NCBI RefSeq assembly: GCF_900109195.1
Contig: NZ_FNZG01000008.1
Location: 1-64,000 of the forward strand
Direction: 5' to 3'
From: Pseudooceanicola nitratireducens
GTDB taxonomy: Bacteria > Pseudomonadota > Alphaproteobacteria > Rhodobacterales > Rhodobacteraceae
Length of the DNA: 64,000 bases
Shown: one piece after another, positions 17,546-26,646 of the stretch
How the letters are laid out: each line of letters begins with the position of its first letter
Numbering within the stretch: position 1 is the stretch's first letter
Translations under genes and position numbers: made by a program
Notes under the pieces: model-generated
Told to the model about the DNA's origin: nothing
What the model saw: the letters and a program-made list of their open reading frames with translations, nothing else
The model's database searches: none

Positions 17546-18325
17546 TCAGGCCGCTTCGATCACGGCCGACGAAGGCGCGATCGTGATGTTGTTGGCAGTC
17601 AGTTCCTTCCGGATGGCGCGGCCGATCTCGACCGCACCGGGGGTGTCGGAGTGGAAGCAGATCGATTCAAATTCGATATTGATATCCGTGCCTTCGACGG
17701 TGGTTACCTTGCCCTCGCGGCAGGCACGCAGGCATTTTTCGGCGATCGCCTGCGGATCAAGCCGCCCGACCTTGCGGGTAAAGACGATCGAGCCGTCGGT
17801 GCCATAGTCACGGTCTGCATAAAATTCGCGCACGACCGGATGGCCCAGGCGTTTGGCGATGTCGTAGGTCTTCGAAATATCCATGCAGTAGACGATCAGA
17901 TCGCCGCTGATGGCAGCCAGACTTTCGATCATCAGGCGGGACAGGTCTTCGTTCCGCGCGGCTTCCATATACAATGCGCCATGCGGTTTGACATGTTGCA
18001 GGCGGATGCCGTGGCGGCGGCCGAATTCCCGCACCGCGCCGACCTGATAGATGATGTCGTTGACCAGTTCTTCGGGCGAGGTGTCGATGAAGCGGCGGCC
18101 GAACCCCTGAAGATCGCGATAGCCGGGATGCGCCCCCAGACCGACACCATAATGGTTCGCCAGCTTGATCACGCGGTCCATGGAATTGGGGTCCCCGGCG
18201 TGAAAACCGGCCGCGATATTGGCGGATGAGATCAGCTCCATCAGCTGTTCATCAGGCGCTTCGCCCAGAACCCAATGGCCAAAACCTTCACCCATGTCAC
18301 AGTTGAGATCGACAATATTTCGCAT
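17546..18325 (-). CDS. pxpA: 5-oxoprolinase subunit A (LamB/YcsF family)
   Basis: This 259-residue LamB/YcsF protein is the PxpA subunit in bacteria that open 5-oxoproline. It has the diagnostic start [36 protein letters not shown] near residue 34, [19 protein letters not shown] near residue 59, and [12 protein letters not shown] near residue 110. It heads the minus-strand operon pxpA-accB-accC-pxpB-pxpC. The ATG at 18325 gives the conserved N-terminus; the open frame reaches further upstream into the operator region and was trimmed. A LysR gene is divergent from it. Confidence 0.88.
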   Translation of the reverse strand: MRNIVDLNCDMGEGFGHWVLGEAPDEQLMELISSANIAAGFHAGDPNSMDRVIKLANHYGVGLGAHPGYRDLQGFGRRFIDTSPEELVNDIIYQVGAVREFGRRHGIRLQHVKPHGALYMEAARNEDLSRLMIESLAAISGDLIVYCMDISKTYDIAKRLGHPVVREFYADRDYGTDGSIVFTRKVGRLDPQAIAEKCLRACREGKVTTVEGTDINIEFESICFHSDTPGAVEIGRAIRKELTANNITIAPSSAVIEAA

Positions 18326-18401
18326 CACACGCCCTTGGAATTTCTGATGCCCTGAGCATGGCGAGCGCGTCACATTTTTGTAAAGTTCAATTATCAGATA
18401 C

Positions 18402-18534
18402 CACATTATCGGAAAATCCGAATGCTTCGGATTCCGGTTTCACCTGTTTTTCAGGCAGAAAAGGGATGATCTGAAAGGCTTTGACCAATTTCCTTGCGGT
18501 CTGAAAACACATTATCGATTTTTCCGATAATGTG
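18402..18534. promoter_or_regulatory. LysR-type operator with three CACATTATCG half-sites
   Basis: CACATTATCG occurs at 18402-18411 and 18508-18517. Its exact inverse CGATAATGTG is at 18525-18534. The last two form a perfect 10-base dyad with a 7-base spacer (T-N11-A geometry). The first is also part of a perfect 16-base inverted repeat, CCACATTATCGGAAAA (18401-18416) against 18520-18535. The elements lie in the 280-base gap between pxpA and the divergent LysR gene, so this is its probable binding region for both promoters. Confidence 0.75.
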
Positions 18535-18605
18535 GTTGCAGGCTTTCAGAAAGGCGGAAATTATCCTGCCTATATGATGGGCAGATCACAGGGGCGCGCG
18601 CCGAT

Positions 18606-19523
18606 ATGAATCTGAGACAGCTGAAGTACTTCCTTGCGACGGCCGAACTGGGCCAGGTCAGCCGCGCCGCGTCCGAACTGTCTATCTCTCAGTCGTCGAT
18701 CACCTCGGCCATCCGAGAGCTGGAGCAGGGCATGGGCACGACGCTGTTCAACCGCACCGCCCATGGCATGGATCTGACCCCCACGGGCCGCGATCTACTA
18801 AGTGCCGCGCGCGATGTGATGGAAAAGGTGCAGATCGCCCAGGACATCGGGCAGAACCATTCGGACGTGACCGGCACGATCAATATCGCCGCGACCTATA
18901 CGGTCTGCGGCTACTTCCTTCCCTTTCACCTGGACCGGCTGGCGCATCGGTTTCCCAACCTGACGATCAATATCTCGGAACTGAACCGCGAAAGCATCGA
19001 AGAGGGGCTGATCGCCAACCGGTTTGACGTCGCGGTGATCCTGACCTCGAACACCTCGAACCCCGAACTGGCGACGCAGACGCTGCTGCGGTCGCACCGG
19101 CGGCTTTGGGTGCCGCAGAACCACGCGCTGGCCGGCAAGGAATTCGCCACCTTCGAAGAGGTCGCCGAACAGGATTACATCATGCTGACGGTGGACGAGG
19201 CCGCGAATACCTCGATGAAATACTGGGGGCCGACGGGTCTGGCCCCGAAGGTGCGGATGCGCACCTCCTCGACCGAGGCGGTGCGCTCCATGGTGGCGAA
19301 CGGGCTGGGCGTGACGATCCTGTCGGACATGGTCTATCGCCCCTGGTCGCTGGAAGGGCGGCGGATCTCGACCCTGGTGATGGAGCGCGAAATCCCCTCG
19401 ATGGACGTGGGCCTGGCCTGGCGGCGCAACCAGGAGATGCCCAATGCGGTGAAGCATTTCGTGGATTATTTCCGCACCGCCTATCTGTCGCCGCAGATGG
19501 CGAACACCGCCTGGCGCGGCTAG
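18606..19523 (+). CDS. LysR family regulator of the pxp operon
   Basis: This 305-residue LysR regulator has an N-terminal helix-turn-helix (MNLRQLKYFLATAELGQVSR, then SISQSSITSAIRELEQGMG). A periplasmic-binding-like effector domain follows from about residue 90. It is transcribed away from pxpA and the intergenic region holds a convincing dyad with TATC-type half-sites. It is therefore probably the activator of the pxp/acc operon, responding to that pathway's substrate (inference). Length and domain order are standard. The effector is unknown. Confidence 0.88.
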   Translation: MNLRQLKYFLATAELGQVSRAASELSISQSSITSAIRELEQGMGTTLFNRTAHGMDLTPTGRDLLSAARDVMEKVQIAQDIGQNHSDVTGTINIAATYTVCGYFLPFHLDRLAHRFPNLTINISELNRESIEEGLIANRFDVAVILTSNTSNPELATQTLLRSHRRLWVPQNHALAGKEFATFEEVAEQDYIMLTVDEAANTSMKYWGPTGLAPKVRMRTSSTEAVRSMVANGLGVTILSDMVYRPWSLEGRRISTLVMEREIPSMDVGLAWRRNQEMPNAVKHFVDYFRTAYLSPQMANTAWRG

Positions 19524-19535
19524 GCGGGCGCAGGC

Positions 19536-19567
19536 AAAAAAAGGCGGGGTCCGGCCGATTCGGGCCC
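19536..19567 (-). terminator. probable terminator after the ureohydrolase gene
   Basis: On the minus strand an imperfect GC hairpin (about 19546-19567) just past the ureohydrolase stop is followed by a run of seven U residues (19536-19542). The stem has at least one mismatch, so the call is moderate. It lies between convergent genes. Confidence 0.5.
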
Positions 19568-19580
19568 CGATGGCGACAGC

Positions 19581-20537
19581 CTAACGGCGCTGCGGCACGC
19601 CGGGCAGCGCGCACAGCATCTCGTACAGGTAGTTTGCCGCGATCACGGCCGTGTTGCCCGCAGGATCATAGGGCGGAGAGACCTCGACCAAATCGCACCC
19701 CACAAGGTTCAGACCGGCCGTGCCCCGAATGATTTCCAACCCCTGCATGGTCGTCAGCCCGCCGACTTCGACCGTGCCGGTGCCGGACGCATAGGCCGGA
19801 TCAAGGCTGTCGATATCATAGCTTAGATAGACCGGCGCATCGCCGATCTTGTCCCGGATCTCCTGCATCAGCGGGGTCAGCGATTTGTGCCAGCAGTCTT
19901 CGGCCTGGATGCAGGTCCAGCCCCTGTCCCGGCCCCAGTCGAAATCGTCGGGGCCATAGCCGGTGCCACGCAAACCGATCTGGAACACCTTGTCGTTGAT
20001 CAGGCAGTCCTCTTCCCAGGCGCGGCGGAAGGGGCAGCCGTGGGCGGCCTTTTCGCCGAACATCTCGTCATTGGTGTCGGAATGGGCATCCACGTGGATC
20101 AACGCCACGGGCCCATGCTTCTCCCTCATCGCCCGCAGGATCGGCCAGGTCAGAGTATGATCCCCACCCAGTGTCAGCGGAATGGCCCCGTCGCCCAGGA
20201 TCTTGCGATAGTGATCCGCGATGATCCCAACCGACGCCTTGAGGTCGAAGAGGTTGATCGGGACGTCGCCGATGTCGGCCACCTGAAGGTGATCGAAGGG
20301 CGCGGCACCGGTGGCCATGTTGTAGGGGCGGATCATGCGGCTTTCGTCACGGATCTGGCGCGGCCCCAGTCGTGTGCCGGGCCGGTTCGAGGTGCCGATG
20401 TCCATCGGAATACCCACGAAACAGGCGTCCAGCCCGGCGGCGGTTTCCGCCACCGGCAGGCGCATCATCGAGGCAAGGCCGCCGGGCCGAGGCATGGTGT
20501 TGCCGCCCAGGGGCTGGTTGAATTTGGAAGCGGACAT
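19581..20537 (-). CDS. guanidinobutyrase/agmatinase-family ureohydrolase
   Basis: This 318-residue arginase-fold dimanganese ureohydrolase releases urea from a guanidino compound. Metal-binding motifs are GGDHTLTW (about residue 127), HVDAHSDTND (about 149) and SYDIDSLDPAYASGTGT (about 240). The N-terminal FNQPLGGNTMPRPGG and ATGAAPFD segments recall Pseudomonas GbuA, which hydrolyses 4-guanidinobutyrate to GABA and urea, more than SpeB agmatinase (remembered, not searched). Nearby gabT, gabD and a polyamine importer fit a GABA-producing role. Agmatine or guanidinopropionate remain possible substrates. Confidence 0.85.
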   Translation of the reverse strand: MSASKFNQPLGGNTMPRPGGLASMMRLPVAETAAGLDACFVGIPMDIGTSNRPGTRLGPRQIRDESRMIRPYNMATGAAPFDHLQVADIGDVPINLFDLKASVGIIADHYRKILGDGAIPLTLGGDHTLTWPILRAMREKHGPVALIHVDAHSDTNDEMFGEKAAHGCPFRRAWEEDCLINDKVFQIGLRGTGYGPDDFDWGRDRGWTCIQAEDCWHKSLTPLMQEIRDKIGDAPVYLSYDIDSLDPAYASGTGTVEVGGLTTMQGLEIIRGTAGLNLVGCDLVEVSPPYDPAGNTAVIAANYLYEMLCALPGVPQRR

Positions 20538-20661
20538 CGCGGATCTCCTTATGTCGCCGGTCGTCTTCGCGCCCTTGGGTGTCTGCCGTCAGACCCGCCG
20601 GGACGATGCGGGCCGCCATATCAGGCATGCGCGAAAGGGGGGCGCCCCACCGCGCGCAGGG

Positions 20662-22083
20662 TCAGAGACCGTGCACCGATTTGACCTCGGTAAAGTCCTC
20701 CAACCCCAGCAGGCCGCCTTCGCGACCGTTTCCGGACTGGCCGTAGCCGCCAAAGGGGCTGCCGTAATTGTGCGGCGCGCCGTTCAGGTGAACCATGCCG
20801 GCCCGTAGTGCGCGGGCAACCCGCCGGGCACGGGCGGGATCGCCAGTCTGGACATAGGCCGCCAGCCCATAGGCCGTATCATTTGCCAGGCGGATGGCGT
20901 CGTCCTCGGTGTCGAAGGGGGTGATGGTCAGCACGGGGCCAAAGACCTCTTGGCGCCAAAGCCGCATGTCGGGGGTGACGTCGGCAAAGATCGTCGGGCG
21001 CGCGTAGTGCCCGGTGTCAAACCCCTCGGGTTTGCCGGGGCCGCCAGCGATCAGCCGCCCGCCATCTTCGATCCCCGCCTCGATCAGCGCCTGAACGCGG
21101 GTCCATTGCAGTTGCGACACCAGCGGTCCGATGTGCGGGCCTTCCTGCGCCGGATCCCCCACCGCGGTCGCAAGGGCCGCTGCGCGGGCCAGATCGACGA
21201 CCCGATCATAGACGCTGCGTTCGACAATCAGCCGGGTCGGGGCGTCACAGCTTTGGCCGGTGTTGTTCATGCATTCCGCGACCGAGGCCGCGATCTGCGT
21301 ATCCAGATCGCAATCGGCAAAGACCAGGTTGGGGCTTTTGCCCCCCAGTTCCAGCGTGACGCGTTTGACCGTTTCGGCGGCGTCGCGGGACACGGCAGCC
21401 CCGGCGCGGGTCGATCCGGTAAAGGACATCATGGCGATGTCGGCATGGCGCGACAGGGCTGCACCGACCTCGGGGCCGTCACCATTGACCAGATTGAAGA
21501 CGCCGGGCGGGAAGCCCGCCGCGTCGATCATCCGGGCAAAAAGCATCGCGGACAAAGGCGCGATTTCCGACGGCTTCAACACGCAAGGACAGCCGGTCAA
21601 AAGCGCCGGGATGACCTTCAGCGCGATCTGGTTGATCGGCCAGTTCCAGGGCGTGATCAACCCCACCACCCCAATCGGTTCACGCACCAGCGTATCGCCA
21701 TTGGGCAATTTCCATTCCCAATCCAGCGCATCAAGCGCGTCCAGAAACCCCTGGGTGTGGCCGATGCCGGTGTCGGCCTGCTGTTCGCGCGCCATGGTCA
21801 CCGGCGCACCCATTTCGGTCGAGATTGCCTGCACCATCTCGTCGTAGCCGTCCTTGTAGAGTGTTAGAAACCGTTCGACCGCAGCCCTACGTTCGGCAAC
21901 GGGTGTCGCGGCCCAGCCCGGGAAGGCTGCGCAGGCGGCGGCAACGGCGCGGTCCACGTCTTCGGCGGTGCCCAGTGAAATCTGCGCAACGGTTTCTTCG
22001 GTCGCAGGGTTTTCAACCGGGAACAGCCGCGGCGTCAGAGGCGGCACCCAGGCCCCGTCGATATAGAAAAGCGAATGGTCCAT
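20662..22083 (-). CDS. aldehyde dehydrogenase family protein
   Basis: This 473-residue NAD(P)-dependent aldehyde dehydrogenase has the active-site glutamate region VTLELGGKSPN (about residue 246) and the catalytic cysteine in NTGQSCDAPTRL (about 280). The cofactor loop is GSTRAGAAVS. It starts one base from the MBL-fold gene stop (TGATG). It is placed after a Pot-type transporter and before a guanidinobutyrase-like gene. Oxidation of an aminoaldehyde or guanidinobutyraldehyde derived from a polyamine is likely (inference); sequence alone does not fix the substrate. Confidence 0.88.
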   Translation of the reverse strand: MDHSLFYIDGAWVPPLTPRLFPVENPATEETVAQISLGTAEDVDRAVAAACAAFPGWAATPVAERRAAVERFLTLYKDGYDEMVQAISTEMGAPVTMAREQQADTGIGHTQGFLDALDALDWEWKLPNGDTLVREPIGVVGLITPWNWPINQIALKVIPALLTGCPCVLKPSEIAPLSAMLFARMIDAAGFPPGVFNLVNGDGPEVGAALSRHADIAMMSFTGSTRAGAAVSRDAAETVKRVTLELGGKSPNLVFADCDLDTQIAASVAECMNNTGQSCDAPTRLIVERSVYDRVVDLARAAALATAVGDPAQEGPHIGPLVSQLQWTRVQALIEAGIEDGGRLIAGGPGKPEGFDTGHYARPTIFADVTPDMRLWRQEVFGPVLTITPFDTEDDAIRLANDTAYGLAAYVQTGDPARARRVARALRAGMVHLNGAPHNYGSPFGGYGQSGNGREGGLLGLEDFTEVKSVHGL

Positions 22084-22811
22084 CAGGCGTCCTTGTCCTT
22101 GAGCCAGGTGGTGATCAATTGGGTCAGCCTCTCGCCCGAGAAGGACGGGAAATGCCCGCCGTGTACGACGCGCACCGGCAGATCCAGCAGACGTCGCATC
22201 GACCGGACATAGTCCTGAGCGTTCGAGTGATAGGTGTCTTCGATCAGCGGGCCGTCATAGATGATATCACCCGAGATCAGCACGCCGGTCGCCTGTTCCC
22301 ACAGGGCAATGCCGCCGGGGCTGTGCCCGGGGGTATGGATGACCTCGAACTGGCGGTCACCCAGGTCGATCATATCGCCATCCGCCAATAGCCGCGTCGC
22401 AGGGGCGGCTTTCACCGCGTAGGTCGTCGATTGATAGGGCACGTCCGGCAGCGCGTCGAAGATGTCGTCGGTCACATAGGGATCGGCCAGGGTCGCGCGC
22501 CGGGTCGGATCGGCCAGGATATCGGCCTCGGCCGCGTGACACAGGCGACAGGGGAATTCGTGATGACAGCCGATGTGGTCGAAATGCGTATGGCTGGCGA
22601 CCGCATCCAGCGGACGTTCCGACACCAGCGGCACCCATTCACGCAGCGACACGACGCCCATGCCACTGTCGATCATCAGATCACGGTCACGGCCCCGCAC
22701 GTGCCAGATATTGCAGCGATAGAATTCCTGGATATGCGGCTCATCAATCCAGTTGATGCCGTCCCCGACCCCGCGCTGACGATACCAATCCTTGGGCGCG
22801 ATACGGGTCAT
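22083..22811 (-). CDS. MBL-fold metallo-hydrolase
   Basis: This 242-residue metallo-beta-lactamase-fold protein has the zinc motif SHTHFDHIGCHHEF at about residue 74, the later histidine in HTPGHSPGGIALW, the aspartate in LISGDIIYDG, and a last histidine in VVHGGHFPSF. Its substrate is unknown. It overlaps the end of potA (ATGA) and the start of the aldehyde dehydrogenase gene, so it is translated with the polyamine uptake genes. It could be an amide or lactam hydrolase for a polyamine derivative, but this is speculative. Confidence 0.8.
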   Translation of the reverse strand: MTRIAPKDWYRQRGVGDGINWIDEPHIQEFYRCNIWHVRGRDRDLMIDSGMGVVSLREWVPLVSERPLDAVASHTHFDHIGCHHEFPCRLCHAAEADILADPTRRATLADPYVTDDIFDALPDVPYQSTTYAVKAAPATRLLADGDMIDLGDRQFEVIHTPGHSPGGIALWEQATGVLISGDIIYDGPLIEDTYHSNAQDYVRSMRRLLDLPVRVVHGGHFPSFSGERLTQLITTWLKDKDA

Positions 22812-23830
22812 GCTGCGTCCCTTGGGAAGATCACCGGATTGCGGCCGAACAATTCGACCTCATCGCCGGGATGCAGCGCGATGCCCTGAGGCAGATGGGC
22901 GATCCATTCCCGATCCGGAGCCTCCAGCGGGCGGAAATGACAGCGATGATGCGACCCGAAAAAGGACGCATGTGCCAGCCGGGCGCGGCCGAGGCTGAAA
23001 TCCCCCTGAAGGCCGATGCTTTCAGGGCGCAGACACAGGGTGCCGCCGTCCAATGCCGGCTGCGCATCGGTCCCCCCAAGGGATGCCGCCTGCCCGGTCG
23101 CGATCTCGATCCGGTTCATTTCCCCCATGAAATCCGCCGAGAAGGGCGTTTTCGGGTTCAAATAGACCTCTTCCGGGGTGCCGCAGTGTTCGATCCGGCC
23201 CTGGTTCATCACCACGATGCGGTCAGCGATGGCCATGGCCTCTTCCTGGTCATGGGTCACATGCACGAAGGTGGTGCCGACGCGCTGCTGGATTTCCTTC
23301 AGCTCGTCCTGCATCTGGCGGCGCAGTTTCAGATCCAGTGCGCCCAGAGGTTCGTCCAGCAACAGCACATCGGGATCCACGGCCAGGGCGCGGGCCAGGG
23401 CGACGCGCTGACGCTGCCCCCCCGAAAGCTCGTGCGGTTTGCGGCTGCCCTTGTCGGCCAGCCCCACCATGTCCAGCATCTCCATCGCCTTGTCCCGACG
23501 CGCGGCCTTTCCGACGCCGCGCATCCGCAGCCCAAAGGCCACGTTGTCGGCCAGGCTCATGTGCGGGAACAGGGCGTAATCCTGGAACATGGTCGTAGTG
23601 GGCCGGTCGCGGGGACCGACGTGGGTCATGTCCGCGCCGCCGATCAGCACCTGACCCTTGGTCGGGGTGAAAAAGCCGCCGATAATTGACAAAAGCGTGG
23701 TCTTGCCACAACCCGAGGGCCCGAGAAGGACGATGAATTCGCCCGCTTCGATCGACAAGTCGACCCGGTGCAGCGCGGTGAAATTGTTGAACCGGTGTTC
23801 GACGGCCTGAATGGTCACACTTGCGGTCAT
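22808..23830 (-). CDS. polyamine-type ABC transporter ATPase (PotA family)
   Basis: This 340-residue ATPase carries a C-terminal TOBE-type regulatory domain. Walker A is GPSGCGKTTLLSIIGG (about residue 37), the signature LSGGQRQRVALARAL (about 138), Walker B LLLDEPLGALD and the H-loop VTHDQEEAM. The residue pattern is that of spermidine/putrescine importers. It overlaps the permease gene upstream (ATGA) and the MBL gene downstream. Substrate assignment rests on the whole operon. Confidence 0.9.
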   Translation of the reverse strand: MTASVTIQAVEHRFNNFTALHRVDLSIEAGEFIVLLGPSGCGKTTLLSIIGGFFTPTKGQVLIGGADMTHVGPRDRPTTTMFQDYALFPHMSLADNVAFGLRMRGVGKAARRDKAMEMLDMVGLADKGSRKPHELSGGQRQRVALARALAVDPDVLLLDEPLGALDLKLRRQMQDELKEIQQRVGTTFVHVTHDQEEAMAIADRIVVMNQGRIEHCGTPEEVYLNPKTPFSADFMGEMNRIEIATGQAASLGGTDAQPALDGGTLCLRPESIGLQGDFSLGRARLAHASFFGSHHRCHFRPLEAPDREWIAHLPQGIALHPGDEVELFGRNPVIFPRDAA

Positions 23831-24600
23831 TTTGCACCCTTTCGAAAAAGCAGGAGTTCCAGCGCAACAACGATGACAATCGACACCAGAAAGACGAGAG
23901 AGCCGACGGCATTGGTTTCCGGCGACAGGCCAGAGCGCAGCATCGACCAGATCTCGACCGGCAGGGTCACGTCGAAACGGGTCAGCAGGAAGGCGATGAT
24001 GAATTCATCCCAAGAGAAGGTGAACGCCAGGAAATAGGCCGCAGCGAGCGAGGGCAGAAGCATCGGCGCGGCCACCAGCCACAGCACCTGCCATTCCCGG
24101 GCACCCAGATCCCGCGCGGCCTTCAAGGCGTTTTTCTGATGCTCTCCGATCGAGGCATAGATGATCGCGAAGCAAAGCGGCAGGTTGATCACCACATGGC
24201 CGATGCCCGTCGCCAGAAGCGAAGGCCGCACGCCGATCTTGCCGAACATCTGCAACAGGCCAAGCGCCACGATCAAATAGCTGACGGTCATCGGTGCAAT
24301 CAGCACCCCGCGCATCAGCACCGATCCCGGCAGCACGACCCGCGCCAATCCCGAGGCAGCCAGGAAGCCAAGCGTCAGCGACACGGCCGCCGAAATCAGC
24401 GCGACGATCATGGAATTCAGAAGCGCCTCCATCAGGGCGCGGTCGGCCAGGACGGAGGCATACCACTCCAGCGTCGCGCCCTTGAAGGGCGGCACCGGCA
24501 GGCGACCATCCTGGAACGAAAAGACGACCAGAACCCCGACGGGCAGAAGGATGAAGGTAAACAGGGCGATCAGATAGGCCCAGGACAGGATCCGCATCAC
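23827..24600 (-). CDS. polyamine-type ABC transporter permease (PotC family)
   Basis: This 257-residue membrane protein has about six hydrophobic helices and the inner-membrane-component EAA loop (KNALKAARDLGAREWQVLW, about residue 150) that docks on the ATPase. The opening WAYLIALFTFILLPVGVLV is a first transmembrane helix. Its ends overlap the PotB-like and PotA-like genes by 4 bases each. It forms the membrane channel together with the PotB-like protein. Confidence 0.9.
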   Translation of the reverse strand: MMRILSWAYLIALFTFILLPVGVLVVFSFQDGRLPVPPFKGATLEWYASVLADRALMEALLNSMIVALISAAVSLTLGFLAASGLARVVLPGSVLMRGVLIAPMTVSYLIVALGLLQMFGKIGVRPSLLATGIGHVVINLPLCFAIIYASIGEHQKNALKAARDLGAREWQVLWLVAAPMLLPSLAAAYFLAFTFSWDEFIIAFLLTRFDVTLPVEIWSMLRSGLSPETNAVGSLVFLVSIVIVVALELLLFRKGAK

Positions 24601-25451
24601 AGACGCTCCATCTTCAGCCAGCGGGCCGAGGCCGCATAGGCCAGGGTCACGATTGCCATCAGCACAACCGACAAGGCCGAGGCCATAGGGTAATCGCCGC
24701 GCCGTCCAAGCTGCATCATGATCAGCTGCGGCAGGCTAAGTTCATTGTTCCCGCCCAGGATCTGTGGGGTGATGTAATCGCCAATGCACAGAACAAAGGT
24801 CAGGAAGGCGCCGGTCATCACACCGGGCAGCGTCAGGGGCAGGATCACCAGACGGATCACCTGCCAGCGGGATGCCCCCAGGTCCATCGCCGCGCGGGCG
24901 TAGTTCGGAGACAGCTGAATGAGGTTGGAATAGATCGTCAGCGTCAGAAGCATGACGAAGAAATGCACAAAGCCGGTCACGGTGGCGGCGCGGGTTGCCA
25001 TGATCTGGATCGGTTCCGACAGAAGGCCCAGACCGATCAGCGCGTTGTTCACCACGCCCTTTTCGCCCAGCACAAGCGCCCAGGAATAGGAGCGCACAAC
25101 ATAGGACGTCCAGAAGGGCAGCACAGCGATCAGCAGCGCCATGCGCCGCCAGCGTTCGGGAACGCGGGTGGCGATGATCCAGGCCAGGGGCCAGGCCAGA
25201 AGCACCGAGATGACAGTGACCGTCAGCGTGATTTCGAGCGACACGAAAATACCGCGCCGGAACGAGGGATCGGTAAAGATCCGCAGGTAATTGCCAAGGT
25301 CAAAGCCCTGCACGATCTCGCGCCCTTCGAGGTGTGCGAGGCTCATGATCGCCATGCCCGCGAAGGGCACGGCAAAGAACACTAGCGTCCACAGCAAAGC
25401 AGGTGCGACAAGCGCCGCCCCCTGCCGTTTCTCTCGACGTTCAATGGTCAT
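24597..25451 (-). CDS. polyamine-type ABC transporter permease (PotB family)
   Basis: This 284-residue permease has six predicted helices and an EAA-type loop near residue 195 (YARAAMDLGASRWQVIRLV). The short charged N-terminus MTIERREKRQGAALVAPAL leads into the first membrane helix. It is the first membrane gene after the binding-protein gene, with 36 bases between them. It should heterodimerise with the PotC-like protein. The family is used for putrescine, spermidine and also opine-type substrates. Confidence 0.9.
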   Translation of the reverse strand: MTIERREKRQGAALVAPALLWTLVFFAVPFAGMAIMSLAHLEGREIVQGFDLGNYLRIFTDPSFRRGIFVSLEITLTVTVISVLLAWPLAWIIATRVPERWRRMALLIAVLPFWTSYVVRSYSWALVLGEKGVVNNALIGLGLLSEPIQIMATRAATVTGFVHFFVMLLTLTIYSNLIQLSPNYARAAMDLGASRWQVIRLVILPLTLPGVMTGAFLTFVLCIGDYITPQILGGNNELSLPQLIMMQLGRRGDYPMASALSVVLMAIVTLAYAASARWLKMERL

Positions 25452-25487
25452 CTTGCGTTACTCTGGTCTGGTCCGGAACCGGGGGCT

Positions 25488-26534
25488 TCAGTTCTGAAGC
25501 ATGTCGGTCCAGAGGTCCTGCATGGCGGCATCGGTGTCGCCGTCGGGCACAGGGTAAAGCTGCGCACGCTTCAGGTATTCAGCCTGGTCGTCCCAACGCA
25601 GAACCGCCTTCTGCTCATCGCTCAGGACATCACCCGCCGCCTTGTTGGCCGGCATGCCCCAATAGCAGGACGAGGTCGCAAGACGCGCCTGACCTTCCGG
25701 GGACAGCACGTATTTCACGAATTCCGCTGCCAGTTCGGGCTTTTCCGTACCCTCGACGATCGCCAGCGATTGCGCCCAAAGCAACCCGCCCTCTTCCGGG
25801 ATAGTCCAGTCAAGATCGGGATTCTCGGCGTTCAGGACGGCCGTCAGCCATTCGCCGCCGCCAATCAGGATGTCCACTTCGCCGGTGGCCAGCGCGGTCT
25901 GGCTGCCGACCACGTCGGACACCTGTTTCGACGCGGACTTCAGGCTCATCAGCGGGGTGCGCAGACCTTCCAGCGCGGCAGCGTCCAGATCGGACGTGTC
26001 AACTCCGGCCTGAAGACCGACAAGACCCAGCACCGGCAGATAATAGTCATAGATCGCGATGCGGCCGTCGTATTTGCCCGACCACAGTGCGTCCAGCGAC
26101 CCCATGTCGGCCGGATCCACGGCCGCCTTGTTGTAGGCGATGGTGTTGTAGCCGAACTTTTCGACCGCCGCATAGACCGTGCCGTCGACGGTGACGTGGT
26201 CCTTCAGCTGCACTTCAGGGAAATAGCTGTCAAGCGGCGCGGTCCCTTCGGGCAGCGGGGCCAGCAAGCCGCGTTCGACGGCGCGACCGACATCGACCGC
26301 GTCGATCACCATCACGTCCCAGTCGCCGGGGCGCGACTGCTCAAGCAGGGTCAGACCGGCGGCGGTGCCTTCGTATTCCTTGACGTTGACGCGGACGCCG
26401 TGGGCCTCTTCGAAGGGGCGCAGCAGTTCGGCATCGGCGTGATCACACCAGATCAGCGCATTCAGGTCTTCGGCCTGCAGCGCCGGGGCAAACCCGACGG
26501 CCAAGGCGACAACGGCGTAACTTTGCTTGAACAT
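25488..26534 (-). CDS. polyamine-type periplasmic substrate-binding protein (PotD/PotF family)
   Basis: This 348-residue exported binding protein has a signal peptide MFKQSYAVVALAVGFAPALQ ending at AEDLN. The body is type II periplasmic-binding, with LNALIWCDHADAELLRPF near the mature start and PEEGGLLWAQSLAIVEGTEK near residue 250. The start at 26534 follows CAGGAG and gives a proper signal peptide, so an upstream in-frame extension was rejected. It heads the minus-strand import operon and faces a TetR-family gene. Putrescine, spermidine or a guanidino compound are candidate ligands. Confidence 0.87.
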   Translation of the reverse strand: MFKQSYAVVALAVGFAPALQAEDLNALIWCDHADAELLRPFEEAHGVRVNVKEYEGTAAGLTLLEQSRPGDWDVMVIDAVDVGRAVERGLLAPLPEGTAPLDSYFPEVQLKDHVTVDGTVYAAVEKFGYNTIAYNKAAVDPADMGSLDALWSGKYDGRIAIYDYYLPVLGLVGLQAGVDTSDLDAAALEGLRTPLMSLKSASKQVSDVVGSQTALATGEVDILIGGGEWLTAVLNAENPDLDWTIPEEGGLLWAQSLAIVEGTEKPELAAEFVKYVLSPEGQARLATSSCYWGMPANKAAGDVLSDEQKAVLRWDDQAEYLKRAQLYPVPDGDTDAAMQDLWTDMLQN

Positions 26535-26646
26535 GTGAAGTCTCCTGTTGGGTTTTCCGGTGCTCTCGTCACCGTGCAGAAAAAAGTTGAACGCATTCAT
26601 TTTTAGAGTCAATAATAATTTTATAACCGACCCAGGAGACGTGGCA
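26535..26646. promoter_or_regulatory. divergent promoter region, polyamine operon / TetR gene
   Basis: This 112-base AT-rich gap separates the binding-protein gene and the TetR gene. A short dyad TGAA-CGCA-TTCA lies at about 26588-26599, inside a TTGAACGCATTCAT stretch, and could be half of a TetR operator. No clear -35/-10 pair was assigned. Confidence 0.35.
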
